Of a stretch of DNA of 6,065 nt, positions 1 to 5,890 are shown piece by piece. Source of the DNA: an uncultured Clostridia bacterium. Its GTDB lineage: Bacteria; Bacillota; Clostridia; Monoglobales; Firm-18. The position numbers and the translations under genes were made by a program. The stretch spans positions 1 through 6,065 of the forward strand of contig CALDNB010000087.1 of NCBI GenBank assembly GCA_937914775.1, read 5' to 3'. The notes below the pieces were generated by a model that was not told where the DNA came from, searched no databases, and was given only the letters and a program-made list of their open reading frames with translations. Positions within the stretch are counted from its first letter, which is position 1. Every line of letters starts with the position of its first letter.

Positions 1-375
1 ACCCACACGGCCCAATAGATCCAGCGCCTTGGCCTCAGCCTCCTCCTTGGGAACCTTCTTCAGCATCATCGGTGCGCAGGTCAGGTTCTCCAGAACGGTC
101 ATGTGGGGGAACAGATTAAACTGCTGGAACACCATACCCATTTTTTCTCTTATGCGGTTAATATTGATTTTTCCGCCTGTGATTTCTTCACCGTCAATTG
201 TGATAGTACCGCCTGTGGGCTCTTCAAGTAAGTTAAGGCAACGAAGGAAAGTACTTTTACCCGAGCCTGAAGGACCGATAACTGCAATAACTTCACCAAC
301 TGAAATATGCTCGTTAATACCTTTTAATACTTCCAAATCACCAAATTTTTTCTCAAGATTTTCAACGAATATCAC
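1..375 (-). CDS. Polar amino acid ABC transporter, ATP-binding protein (5' part, 125 codons, runs off the window)
   Basis: Cytoplasmic ATPase that powers uptake of a polar amino acid through the permease encoded just upstream. The visible 125 residues hold the Walker A motif GPSGSGKST (residues 34-42) and the Q-loop region VFQQFNLFPHMTVLEN (82-97), which is typical of the GlnQ/HisP/ArtP group. The signature motif, Walker B and H-switch would lie beyond the window edge. I chose the GTG start at 375 because an AGGAGG lies 10 nt upstream (386-391) and the protein then begins MIFVENLEKKFG, the usual N-terminus of the family. The gene overlaps the end of the permease frame by 14 nt, and its ribosome binding site lies inside the last permease codons, so translation is probably coupled. 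Base composition and codon use change sharply near codons 79-88: lysine is AAA in all six early codons and AAG in all four late ones. The family call is firm; the exact amino acid carried is not readable. Confidence 0.93.
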   Translation of the reverse strand, partial: MIFVENLEKKFGDLEVLKGINEHISVGEVIAVIGPSGSGKSTFLRCLNLLEEPTGGTITIDGEEITGGKININRIREKMGMVFQQFNLFPHMTVLENLTCAPMMLKKVPKEEAEAKALDLLGRVG

Positions 376-1064
376 TGCGTCTTAACCTCCTTTCCATAAC
401 AGACAACAGTTTTGTCATTATAATTACCAGAATAAGATAAACCAAAGCAACCAAAAGTATGGGGTTTACCTGGTCGTATGTAGTGTTTTTAATCTGATTA
501 CCTGCTTTTGTAAGGTCAACAACCGCAACATAACCTGCTACAGATGTTTCTTTCAAAAGAGCAATCATTTCGTTACCTATTGCAGGTAAAATGTTTTTAA
601 ATGCCTGCGGCAGAATGATATACCACATTGTTTGCACATAGTTAAGCCCAAGGCTTCTGCCGGCTTGCCTCTGTCTGCCCTTTGTCAATAGACATAATAC
701 CTGAACGTATAATTTCTGCAACATAAGCACCTGAGTTAACACCAAAGGTAATTGTTGCAACCCATGTTCCGTCTTTTGCAGAAATAAAAATAATAAAGAA
801 GGAAATAAGAAGTTGAACAACAACTGGTGTTCCTCTAATTACTGTAAGGTAAATGTTGCATAAAGTATTTAAAATACCCCAGTATTTTTTACCCTCTGTA
901 AGCACCTTGATTATCGCAACTATTGTACCGATAATAACGCCTAATATAAGTGCGCCGACAGTAATTATAAGTGTTTTCTCAAGACCGCTTATAAGGGTTA
1001 AATATCTGTCGTCAACAATAAATGTTTCGTACAGTTTATTGCCCCAATTAGTTAACCAATCCAT
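362..1064 (-). pseudogene. Polar amino acid ABC transporter permease, interrupted by a frameshift
   Basis: Inner membrane permease of the HisM/GlnP type. The frame opening at ATG 1064 (AAAGG-type site about 9 nt upstream) codes for a normal N-terminal half: hydrophobic segments near residues 33-54 and 81-96, with the family stretch VIRGTPVVVQL in between. It ends in the EAA loop with GQTEA at residues 129-133, then six or seven nonsense residues and a stop at 642. The adjacent frame, from about 661 to the stop at 362, continues precisely with GRSLGLNYVQTM, ILPQAFKNILPAIGNE and the last membrane spans. Joining A133 to that frame by dropping 4 nt at about 662-665 gives a protein of about 232 residues, a normal length for the family. 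Neither piece makes a complete permease. As read, the product would be a 140-residue fragment lacking the ATPase contact loop and the C-terminal spans. It may be a true inactivating mutation or a sequencing or assembly error. No slippery heptamer is seen that would suggest programmed frameshifting. Confidence 0.9.
386..391 (-). promoter_or_regulatory. Ribosome binding site AGGAGG of the amino acid transporter ATPase, inside the permease gene
   Basis: AGGAGG read on the minus strand lies 10 nt upstream of the GTG at 375, inside the last codons of the permease frame. It decides the ATPase start and implies a 14-nt overlap of the two genes, typical of translationally coupled transporter subunits. 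Confidence 0.7.
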
Positions 1065-1087
1065 ATAATTTTACCTTTCCGACAAAA

Positions 1088-1112
1088 GCGGCACAGAAGC
1101 GTTCTGTGCCGC
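1088..1112 (-). promoter_or_regulatory. Intercistronic hairpin between the solute-binding protein and permease genes
   Basis: A perfect 11-bp inverted repeat, GCGGCACAGAA and TTCTGTGCCGC, encloses a 3-nt loop and sits 19 nt past the stop of the binding-protein gene and 23 nt before the permease start. In the minus-strand transcript it is followed by UUUU, so it could act as a weak, leaky terminator or as a 3' stabiliser of the upstream message. Either would raise binding protein over membrane components, as is known for other periplasmic-type importers such as malE-malF. The structure is directly visible; the role is inferred. Confidence 0.8.
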
Positions 1113-1131
1113 AATTAGTTCTTAATAATTA

Positions 1132-1875
1132 TTAGTCAATTACCAAATCGTATTTAGCAAAGATTTCTTTTAATGAACCGTCTGCTTTAAGTGCAGCGAT
1201 TGCTTCGTTAACTTCTGCTGTAAATTCGTCGTTACCAAGTTTGATAGCGATTGCATATTCTTCTTTTGTCATTGCTTCGTCCAAAACTTTTGTTTTGCCG
1301 TTTTGTTCTGCTGAAAGTGCTTTTGCAACTGCATCGTCAATTACAACTGCATCAACTTTACCTGCAACCAATGCTGTGATTGCTTCTGAACCTGTTTTGA
1401 ATGACTGAATCATATAGTCGTTATCAAGTAAGTACTGTTCGCCTGTTGTGCCTTCCTGGCAAGAAACGATCTTACCGTCTGCCAAGTCTGCAGCAGTTGT
1501 TATGTCGCTGTCAGCAGTAACAATGATTGCCTGTGATGCTTTGTAGTATGCATCTGAGAAGTTCATATTCTTTCTTCTGTCATCTGTAGCAGTAATACCT
1601 GAAATAGCCATATCGTATTTACCTGTTGCAGCACCTGTTAATGCAGCATCAAAGTCAATGTGTGTGATTTCGATTTCAACGCCCATTTTTTCTGCAAGAG
1701 CATAAGCCATATCAATTTCTGCACCAACCATTTTTTCACCTTCAAAATATTCGAAGGGAGGGAATTCTGCATTTGTTGCAATTGTTACAACTTTTTTGTC
1801 AGAACCACATGCTGCCAAAGATAATACTGTTGCGATAGCAAGAACTAACGCTAAAAATTTTACTGTTTTTTTCAT
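1132..1875 (-). CDS. Polar amino acid ABC transporter, solute-binding lipoprotein
   Basis: Captures a polar amino acid outside the membrane and delivers it to the permease encoded next in the operon. The 247-residue protein has a lipoprotein signal: basic MKK, a hydrophobic stretch from about residue 7, and lipobox LAAC with Cys23 as the lipidation site. The mature part has SBP family 3 features: ATNAEFPPFEYFEG near residues 33-46, the GKYDMAISGITATDDRRKNMNFSD block with the ligand-clamping arginine region, FKTGSEAITAL, and the VDAVVIDDAVA segment whose aspartate normally binds the ligand amino group. The start is ATG 1875, because GGAGG lies 8 nt upstream (1884-1888). An in-frame ATG at 1890 would place that ribosome binding site inside the coding region and is unlikely. 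The gene has its own promoter and heads the operon. Specificity (cystine, glutamine, arginine or other) cannot be assigned safely. Confidence 0.95.
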   Translation of the reverse strand: MKKTVKFLALVLAIATVLSLAACGSDKKVVTIATNAEFPPFEYFEGEKMVGAEIDMAYALAEKMGVEIEITHIDFDAALTGAATGKYDMAISGITATDDRRKNMNFSDAYYKASQAIIVTADSDITTAADLADGKIVSCQEGTTGEQYLLDNDYMIQSFKTGSEAITALVAGKVDAVVIDDAVAKALSAEQNGKTKVLDEAMTKEEYAIAIKLGNDEFTAEVNEAIAALKADGSLKEIFAKYDLVID

Positions 1876-1883
1876 TTTTAATT

Positions 1884-1888
1884 CCTCC
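1884..1888 (-). promoter_or_regulatory. Ribosome binding site GGAGG deciding the binding-protein start at 1875
   Basis: GGAGG lies 8 nt before ATG 1875. The alternative ATG at 1890 overlaps this site directly and lacks its own Shine-Dalgarno sequence, so the shorter protein beginning MKKTVKF, with a clean lipoprotein signal, is preferred. Confidence 0.85.
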
Positions 1889-1907
1889 AAAATTTAAATT
1901 ATGATTT

Positions 1908-1936
1908 ATTATACACCACAATTTATAAATATGCAA
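1908..1936 (-). promoter_or_regulatory. Sigma-A-type promoter of the amino acid importer operon
   Basis: On the minus strand, a -35 element TTGCAT (1931-1936) is followed by exactly 17 bp and a perfect -10 TATAAT (1908-1913). Transcription would start near 1901, giving a leader of about 25 nt that includes the GGAGG at 1884-1888. The promoter sits 12 bp downstream of the terminator of the preceding mgl operon, so the two importers are separate transcription units. No clear operator or riboswitch fits in the short leader. Confidence 0.8.
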
Positions 1937-1947
1937 TACTTTTTTAT

Positions 1948-1976
1948 AAAAAAAGTGCAAAAAATTTTTGCACTTT
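1948..1976 (-). terminator. Intrinsic terminator of the mgl operon
   Basis: On the minus strand, AAAGTGC (1970-1976) pairs with GCACTTT (1952-1958), and the intervening A and T runs can extend the stem. A run of seven T follows directly (1948-1954, the first three within the stem). It lies only 4 nt after the stop of the 40-residue ORF and ends the mglB-mglA-mglC message. On the plus strand the hairpin has no clean T run after it, so it looks unidirectional. Confidence 0.8.
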
Positions 1977-1980
1977 GTAA

Positions 1981-2103
1981 TTATTTTATTAGTAAAATTG
2001 CTAAAATCCCAATAAGTACGGCGTTTCCGCCCACTATCAGCACATTTAAAAATTTTACAGGAATATTCATTTTTTTATAAATTATACATTTATTTTTATC
2101 CAT
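1981..2103 (-). CDS. Small predicted membrane protein (40 residues) at the end of the mgl operon
   Basis: I do not recognise this protein. The frame opens with ATG 2 nt after the mglC stop codon and ends with TAA 4 nt before the mgl terminator, so it fills the otherwise empty gap exactly. A modest purine-rich site (GAGAAAG, 2109-2115) lies 5 nt upstream inside the end of mglC, which would suit translational coupling. The product has a basic N-terminus (MDKNKCIIYKK) followed by a hydrophobic segment at about residues 18-39 (FLNVLIVGGNAVL, IGILAILLI) and a terminal lysine, as expected for a single-pass inner membrane peptide with a cytoplasmic N-terminus. It could be an accessory or regulator of the Mgl permease, an unrelated small protein, or a chance ORF. 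Position and hydrophobicity support a real gene, but no homology can be asserted. Confidence 0.5.
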   Translation of the reverse strand: MDKNKCIIYKKMNIPVKFLNVLIVGGNAVLIGILAILLIK

Positions 2104-2105
2104 TT

Positions 2106-3176
2106 TTACTTTCTCACCAGATATTTTCGCATATCTATTGCACAGGCAATCAGAATAATCAGACCTTTTATAACGTACTGCAAATTGGCGTCAATTCCTA
2201 CAAACTGCAAACCTACAAATATAATACGAAGTAAAACAACACCTATTATTACGCCTCGTATCTTTCCTATACCGCCTACAAAGGACACACCGCCAATAAC
2301 ACAGGCAGCAATAGCATCAAGTTCGTAGTTAAGTCCTGTTGCAGCACTGTTAGAGCCTATTCGCGCCGCCTCAATAAAACCTGTTATACCGTACATAATT
2401 CCCGCAAGTGTAAATACGGCTATTATTGTTCTTTTTACATTTACACCTGACACATTGGCGGCATCAGGGTTTGAGCCTACCGCAAACATATTTTTACCAA
2501 ATTTTGTTTTGTTCCATACAAACCATATAATTACCGTCAGCACAATGGAATACCACACATAATTGGGTATTGGCGTGTTTCCGATACTTATTTTACTTCC
2601 CGTTATAAGATTTGTGTATGAACTGTCAAGACCTGAAATAGACTGACCGTTGTTTGTGCCAATCATAAGGTACATAAGGAGGAAACCGTAAACGATAAGT
2701 TGTGTTGACAATGTTACAATAAAAGGATGCAGATTGAATTTCGCGGTACAAAAACCGTTAATCAGCCCTACAAGGGCACCTATTGCAAGGGCTATAAAAA
2801 GAACTAAAAGAATAGGCTGAGTTCCTATTGCGGGGAACATTTTATTTGCATATCCGCTTGACTGCAAAAGGGAAGCAGACACACAGGCAACGGCACCTAC
2901 AATTCGCCCTGCAGACAAGTCGGTACCTGTTAATATGATACAACCTGCAATACCAAGTGCTATAGGCAGATTGGCGGCTGAAAGAGAAATAATATTAACA
3001 ATGGAGGGCACCGACAAAAATCTGGGACTTATTACTTCAATAACAATAATGGCAAGTACCATAAATATATAAAGAGAGTTATCTATTAATGTCTCGCCCA
3101 CTATTTTTCTTTTTTCTTTACCCGGGAGGGCGATAAACTCTGCATAACGCTGTCTTAGATTTAGTTTGTTTTTCAT
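2106..3176 (-). CDS. mglC: Galactose/methyl galactoside ABC transporter permease MglC
   Basis: Inner membrane permease that forms the sugar channel with MglA and receives substrate from MglB. The 356-residue protein belongs to the RbsC/AraH/MglC permease family (BPD_transp_2 fold). Family blocks seen are ILTGTDLSAGRIVGAV (residues 81-96), LINGFCTAKFNLHPFIVTLST (138-158), FAVGSNPDAANVSGVNV (231-247, the likely ATPase-contact region) and ELDAIAACVIGGVSFVGGIGK (285-305). Hydrophobic segments are spread along the chain from residue 35 to 346, consistent with about eight to ten spans. A polar N-terminal extension of about 30 residues precedes the first span and makes it somewhat longer than the E. 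coli protein. The start at 3176 is backed by AAGGAG 7 nt upstream (3184-3189), which overlaps the mglA stop codon. The 12-nt gap indicates co-transcription with coupled translation. The MglC assignment, rather than RbsC, rests mainly on the clear MglB next door. Confidence 0.93.
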   Translation of the reverse strand: MKNKLNLRQRYAEFIALPGKEKRKIVGETLIDNSLYIFMVLAIIVIEVISPRFLSVPSIVNIISLSAANLPIALGIAGCIILTGTDLSAGRIVGAVACVSASLLQSSGYANKMFPAIGTQPILLVLFIALAIGALVGLINGFCTAKFNLHPFIVTLSTQLIVYGFLLMYLMIGTNNGQSISGLDSSYTNLITGSKISIGNTPIPNYVWYSIVLTVIIWFVWNKTKFGKNMFAVGSNPDAANVSGVNVKRTIIAVFTLAGIMYGITGFIEAARIGSNSAATGLNYELDAIAACVIGGVSFVGGIGKIRGVIIGVVLLRIIFVGLQFVGIDANLQYVIKGLIILIACAIDMRKYLVRK

Positions 3177-3188
3177 TACTCTGCTCCT

Positions 3189-4685
3189 TTATACATATTT
3201 AGATGCAAGTGTCATTATTTCTTCCTGAGAGGTGTTTTTTGCATCTACTTCTCCTGCCACACGTCCTCCCGACATAACAAGTATTCTGTCGCAAATACCC
3301 ATAAGTTCAGGCATCTCAGATGACACAATAATTACCGACTTGCCTTGTTTTGCCAAATCAATAATCAGTTGGTATATTTCGTATTTAGCACCTACGTCAA
3401 TACCCCTTGTGGGCTCGTCTAAAAGAAGTATTTCAGGGCGTGTAAGAAGCCACCTGCCAAGTATGACTTTCTGCTGATTACCCCCTGACAAAGTTCTTAT
3501 CTGTGTTTTGTGAGAGGGTGTTTTAATTCTCATAGCATCAATTGCCCACTTTGTATCTTTAAGCATTTTTACTCTGCTTAAAAACAGATTTTTTACCTTG
3601 TAACTTGATAAATTGGAAATGGTGGTGTTTGACAAAATGTCTAAAATACCAAAAATCCCGTCTGCTCTTCGCTCTTCTGTTAAAAGTGCAAATCCGTTTT
3701 TTATTGCCTCTTTAGGGTTTTTATTTCCCCTGATTTTACCGTGTAATGTTATTTTCCCACTTTTTCTTGTGGCTATACCAAAAATGTTTTCTAACACTTC
3801 TGTTCTTCCCGAACCTGCAAGTCCTGCAATTCCCAGTATCTCACCTTTTTTAAGTTCAAAACTTACGTCGGAAAGTTCCGAATACATTGCAGATAAATTT
3901 TCTACCTCCAGAACTACTTCTCCCACCTTGTTGTCTTTAGGCGGAAATCTGTTGCCCAGTTCTCTGCCTACCATAAGTTTAATTATTTTATCCATTGTCA
4001 TTTCGGAGGCAGGTTTTGTAGCAACGTGCGTTCCGTCACGCATAACGGTAATATCATCAGAAATTCTTAATATTTCCTCCATTTTGTGAGAAATGTATAT
4101 TATTCCGCAGCCACGGCTTTTTAACATATTTATAATCCTGAACAGATGCTCTACCTCTTGTTCAGTAAGCGATGATGTAGGCTCATCAAAAACAATAATT
4201 TTTGAGTCATAAGAAACCGCTTTTGCAATTTCCACCATCTGGCGCTTTGCAACAGGCAGGGTGCTCATTATTGCAGTTGGAGAAACATCAATGTTAAGTT
4301 CTTTAAATATCTCCATTGTATCTTTATACATTTTCTGTTCCGATACAATAAAGTTAAAGTGTGTAGGATAACGTCCCAACCAGATGTTATCCATTACATT
4401 TCTCTTTAATGCCTGATTAAGTTCCTGATGCACCATTGCAACACCGTTTTCCAGTGCATCTTTGGAGTTTTTGAAATTTACTTCTTTGCCCTCTAAAAGT
4501 ATTTGTCCGCTGTCTTTGTTGTATATACCGAAAAGGCACTTCATAAGAGTTGATTTTCCTGCTCCGTTTTCACCCATAAGGGCGTGGACAGTGCCTTTTC
4601 TAACAGTAAGTGATACTTTGTCTAAGGCTTTCACTCCGGGGAAGCCCTTGACAATATTTTTCATTTCAAGTAAAACATCACTCAC
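3189..4685 (-). CDS. mglA: Galactose/methyl galactoside ABC transporter double ATPase MglA
   Basis: Cytoplasmic ATPase driving sugar import through MglC. The 498-residue protein carries two fused nucleotide-binding domains. Domain 1 has an intact Walker A GENGAGKST (38-46), Q-loop Gln87, a diverged signature LPVAKRQ (143-149), Walker B ending VFDEP (165-169) and switch His200. Domain 2 has a degenerate Walker A GLAGSGRTE (288-296), canonical signature LSGGNQQ (399-405), Walker B LLLDEP (420-425) and SSE (455-457) where the switch histidine would be. This division, with Walker A and catalytic residues in one half and the good signature in the other, is standard for the sugar-importer family and implies one working ATP site. 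I chose GTG 4685, because GGAGG (4693-4697) lies 7 nt upstream. A TTG at 4700 would extend the frame through its own ribosome binding site. The gene follows mglB by 18 nt and precedes mglC by 12 nt. Confidence 0.95.
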   Translation of the reverse strand: MSDVLLEMKNIVKGFPGVKALDKVSLTVRKGTVHALMGENGAGKSTLMKCLFGIYNKDSGQILLEGKEVNFKNSKDALENGVAMVHQELNQALKRNVMDNIWLGRYPTHFNFIVSEQKMYKDTMEIFKELNIDVSPTAIMSTLPVAKRQMVEIAKAVSYDSKIIVFDEPTSSLTEQEVEHLFRIINMLKSRGCGIIYISHKMEEILRISDDITVMRDGTHVATKPASEMTMDKIIKLMVGRELGNRFPPKDNKVGEVVLEVENLSAMYSELSDVSFELKKGEILGIAGLAGSGRTEVLENIFGIATRKSGKITLHGKIRGNKNPKEAIKNGFALLTEERRADGIFGILDILSNTTISNLSSYKVKNLFLSRVKMLKDTKWAIDAMRIKTPSHKTQIRTLSGGNQQKVILGRWLLTRPEILLLDEPTRGIDVGAKYEIYQLIIDLAKQGKSVIIVSSEMPELMGICDRILVMSGGRVAGEVDAKNTSQEEIMTLASKYV

Positions 4686-4692
4686 AAATTTT

Positions 4693-4697
4693 CCTCC
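4693..4697 (-). promoter_or_regulatory. Ribosome binding site GGAGG deciding the mglA GTG start at 4685
   Basis: GGAGG lies 7 nt before GTG 4685. Using the upstream in-frame TTG at 4700 would translate this site into glycines and leave no Shine-Dalgarno sequence ahead of it, so the start at 4685 is preferred. Confidence 0.8.
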
Positions 4698-4703
4698 CAA
4701 CCG

Positions 4704-5771
4704 TTATTCGCCCAGATATTTTGCGTATGCTATACGGATTTTTGCAACACCTTCGTCTTTATTTAAATCCTCTGTATCTGCAAGAATTTCTTTACCCTCA
4801 ATACAGTTCTCTGTCAGTTCACCGATAACTTCTGCCATACCCTCTGCGTCCTGCTTAATTGTTCCTGCCATTCTTTTGTCTTTAATTAACGATTTTGCGG
4901 CGTCTGTTGCGTCAACACCGAAAACAGGAATACTTTTTCCGTCTCCCCCTAAATTATAGCCAACCGAATTAAGGGCAGTTACTGCACCCTCCGCCATACC
5001 GTCATTGTTGCAAATAACCAGTTCTATCATATTGTTGTTTGCTTCATTATAAGAAGTAAGGGCAGTTGTCATATACTCGTTTGCAGCAGCGGCAGACCAT
5101 TGCCCGTTTTTGTCAACCAGATATTTGTTGGGGTTTGCAGGGTCATAAAACACAAGGGGTTGTTTACCTGCAGAAGCCAATACTTTGTCGGCGTCCTCAA
5201 CCGCATACTGTGTTCTGTAAATCGCCTCGTTGTTTCCCTCTTCGCCTTTGAACATAACATAAGAAATTTTTCCGTCACCGTTTTTGTCAACATCTGCAAA
5301 TTTATCTACTATATATTCTCCAATCATTTCTCCCTGCATATGTCCTGCCTCTGCAGCATCTGTACCTACAAACACGCATTTGTCGTAACTTTTAACTACA
5401 TCGTCAGATACTTCTCTGTTAAAGAAAATTACAGGAATACCTGCTCCTTTTGCCAAAGACACAATACCGTTTGCAGCGTCATCAGAGCCTGTATTTACTA
5501 TATTCACTACAATAACCTTTGCACCTTTTGTTATGGCAGTCTGCACCTGTTCTGTCTGTGTTGTCTGGTTCCCGTTGCCGTCGTAATCCTGATACGAAAC
5601 ACCCAACTCATTTAACTGGTTGTCAAGGGCAGAACGTACACTTGATATATAGGTATCGCTGTAAGTGTAATAAAACACATGAACATCGGCAGACGTTCCT
5701 ACGCCCTCACCGCATGCTGTAGCACAAATCAAAATTACAGAAATCATAATTATACTTAATATTTTTTTCAT
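4704..5771 (-). CDS. mglB: Galactose/glucose-binding lipoprotein MglB
   Basis: Extracytoplasmic receptor that binds galactose or glucose and hands it to MglC-MglA. The 355-residue protein starts with a lipoprotein signal: MKK, a hydrophobic core, and lipobox ending ATAC with Cys20. By family alignment from memory with the E. coli galactose-binding protein, the sugar site is recognisable: Asp39 and Tyr41 (Asp14, Phe16), Asn118 (Asn91), Asn180 and Glu182 (His152, Asp154), Arg186 (Arg158), Trp225 (Trp183), Asn256 (Asn211), Asp287 (Asp236) and Gln307 (Asn256). The calcium loop is also present as DKNGDGKIS (162-170), with the remote glutamate at 250. This loop separates MglB from ribose and xylose binders and supports the operon name. 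About a dozen extra residues precede Trp225. ATG 5771 has GGAGG 6 nt upstream (5778-5782). It is the first gene of its operon. Confidence 0.94.
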   Translation of the reverse strand: MKKILSIIMISVILICATACGEGVGTSADVHVFYYTYSDTYISSVRSALDNQLNELGVSYQDYDGNGNQTTQTEQVQTAITKGAKVIVVNIVNTGSDDAANGIVSLAKGAGIPVIFFNREVSDDVVKSYDKCVFVGTDAAEAGHMQGEMIGEYIVDKFADVDKNGDGKISYVMFKGEEGNNEAIYRTQYAVEDADKVLASAGKQPLVFYDPANPNKYLVDKNGQWSAAAANEYMTTALTSYNEANNNMIELVICNNDGMAEGAVTALNSVGYNLGGDGKSIPVFGVDATDAAKSLIKDKRMAGTIKQDAEGMAEVIGELTENCIEGKEILADTEDLNKDEGVAKIRIAYAKYLGE

Positions 5772-5837
5772 AATATACCTCCGTTCTTTGTTATTATTGT
5801 CAATTTATATAAAACAATTACATCAATTTTTGGAATG

Positions 5838-5866
5838 TTGACTATTTTTTAAAATTACTGTATAAT
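5838..5866 (+). promoter_or_regulatory. Sigma-A-type promoter of the yihY-like gene
   Basis: TTGACT (5838-5843), a 17-bp spacer and TATAAT (5861-5866) are close to the vegetative consensus. Transcription would begin at about 5872-5874, so the leader before the TTG start at 5891 is only about 18 nt. Confidence 0.85.
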
Positions 5867-5876
5867 AATAAAATGA

Positions 5877-5886
5877 AAGGAAGTGA
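5877..5886 (+). promoter_or_regulatory. Ribosome binding site of the yihY-like gene
   Basis: AAGGAAGTGA matches the extended Shine-Dalgarno AAGGAGGTGA at nine of ten positions. The AGGAAG core ends 7 nt before TTG 5891. The in-frame ATG at 5873 lies upstream of this site and at the predicted transcription start, so it would need leaderless translation. Confidence 0.75.
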
Positions 5887-5890
5887 GAAA

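Larger units (their letters stand above)
5772..5890. promoter_or_regulatory. Divergent intergenic region between mglB and the yihY-like gene
   Basis: This AT-rich stretch of 119 bp must carry promoters for both directions. The plus-strand promoter is clear (5838-5866). For mglB no strong promoter is seen. The best guess on the minus strand is TAGTCA (5839-5844), 16 bp, then TGTAAT (5817-5822). Its -35 would overlap the plus-strand -35. A weak inverted repeat ATTGT (5796-5800) and ACAAT (5814-5818) could be an operator but is short and AT-only in context. I see no clear catabolite-response (cre) element. Confidence 0.4.

Noticed and set aside
642..690. Programmed ribosomal frameshifting in the permease
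   Set aside because: No slippery heptamer or stimulatory structure is seen at the joint, and the apparent 4-nt insertion restores ordinary family spacing. Mutation or sequence error is simpler.
1876..1890. Upstream ATG at 1890 as start of the amino acid binding protein
   Set aside because: It would translate the GGAGG ribosome binding site and spoil the compact lipoprotein signal; ATG 1875 fits better.
3613..4089. Long plus-strand ORF opposite mglA, and similar ones at 29-385, 853-1068, 3232-3477, 4462-4959, 5066-5251, 5100-5615 and 5519-5722, plus a minus-strand one at 5069-5299
   Set aside because: They overlap genes with clear family motifs on the minus strand, have no recognisable motifs of their own, and are explained as shadow frames.
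3189..4685. Degenerate Walker A and missing switch histidine in the second half of MglA as signs of decay
   Set aside because: These are normal for the second domain of double ATPases in the ribose/galactose importer family.
4686..4700. TTG at 4700 as start of mglA
   Set aside because: It lies at the ribosome binding site itself and has no Shine-Dalgarno sequence before it; GTG 4685 is correctly spaced.
5796..5818. Inverted repeat ATTGT...ACAAT as an operator for mglB
   Set aside because: Only 5 bp per arm in very AT-rich DNA; chance occurrence is likely, so it is mentioned only within the intergenic entry.
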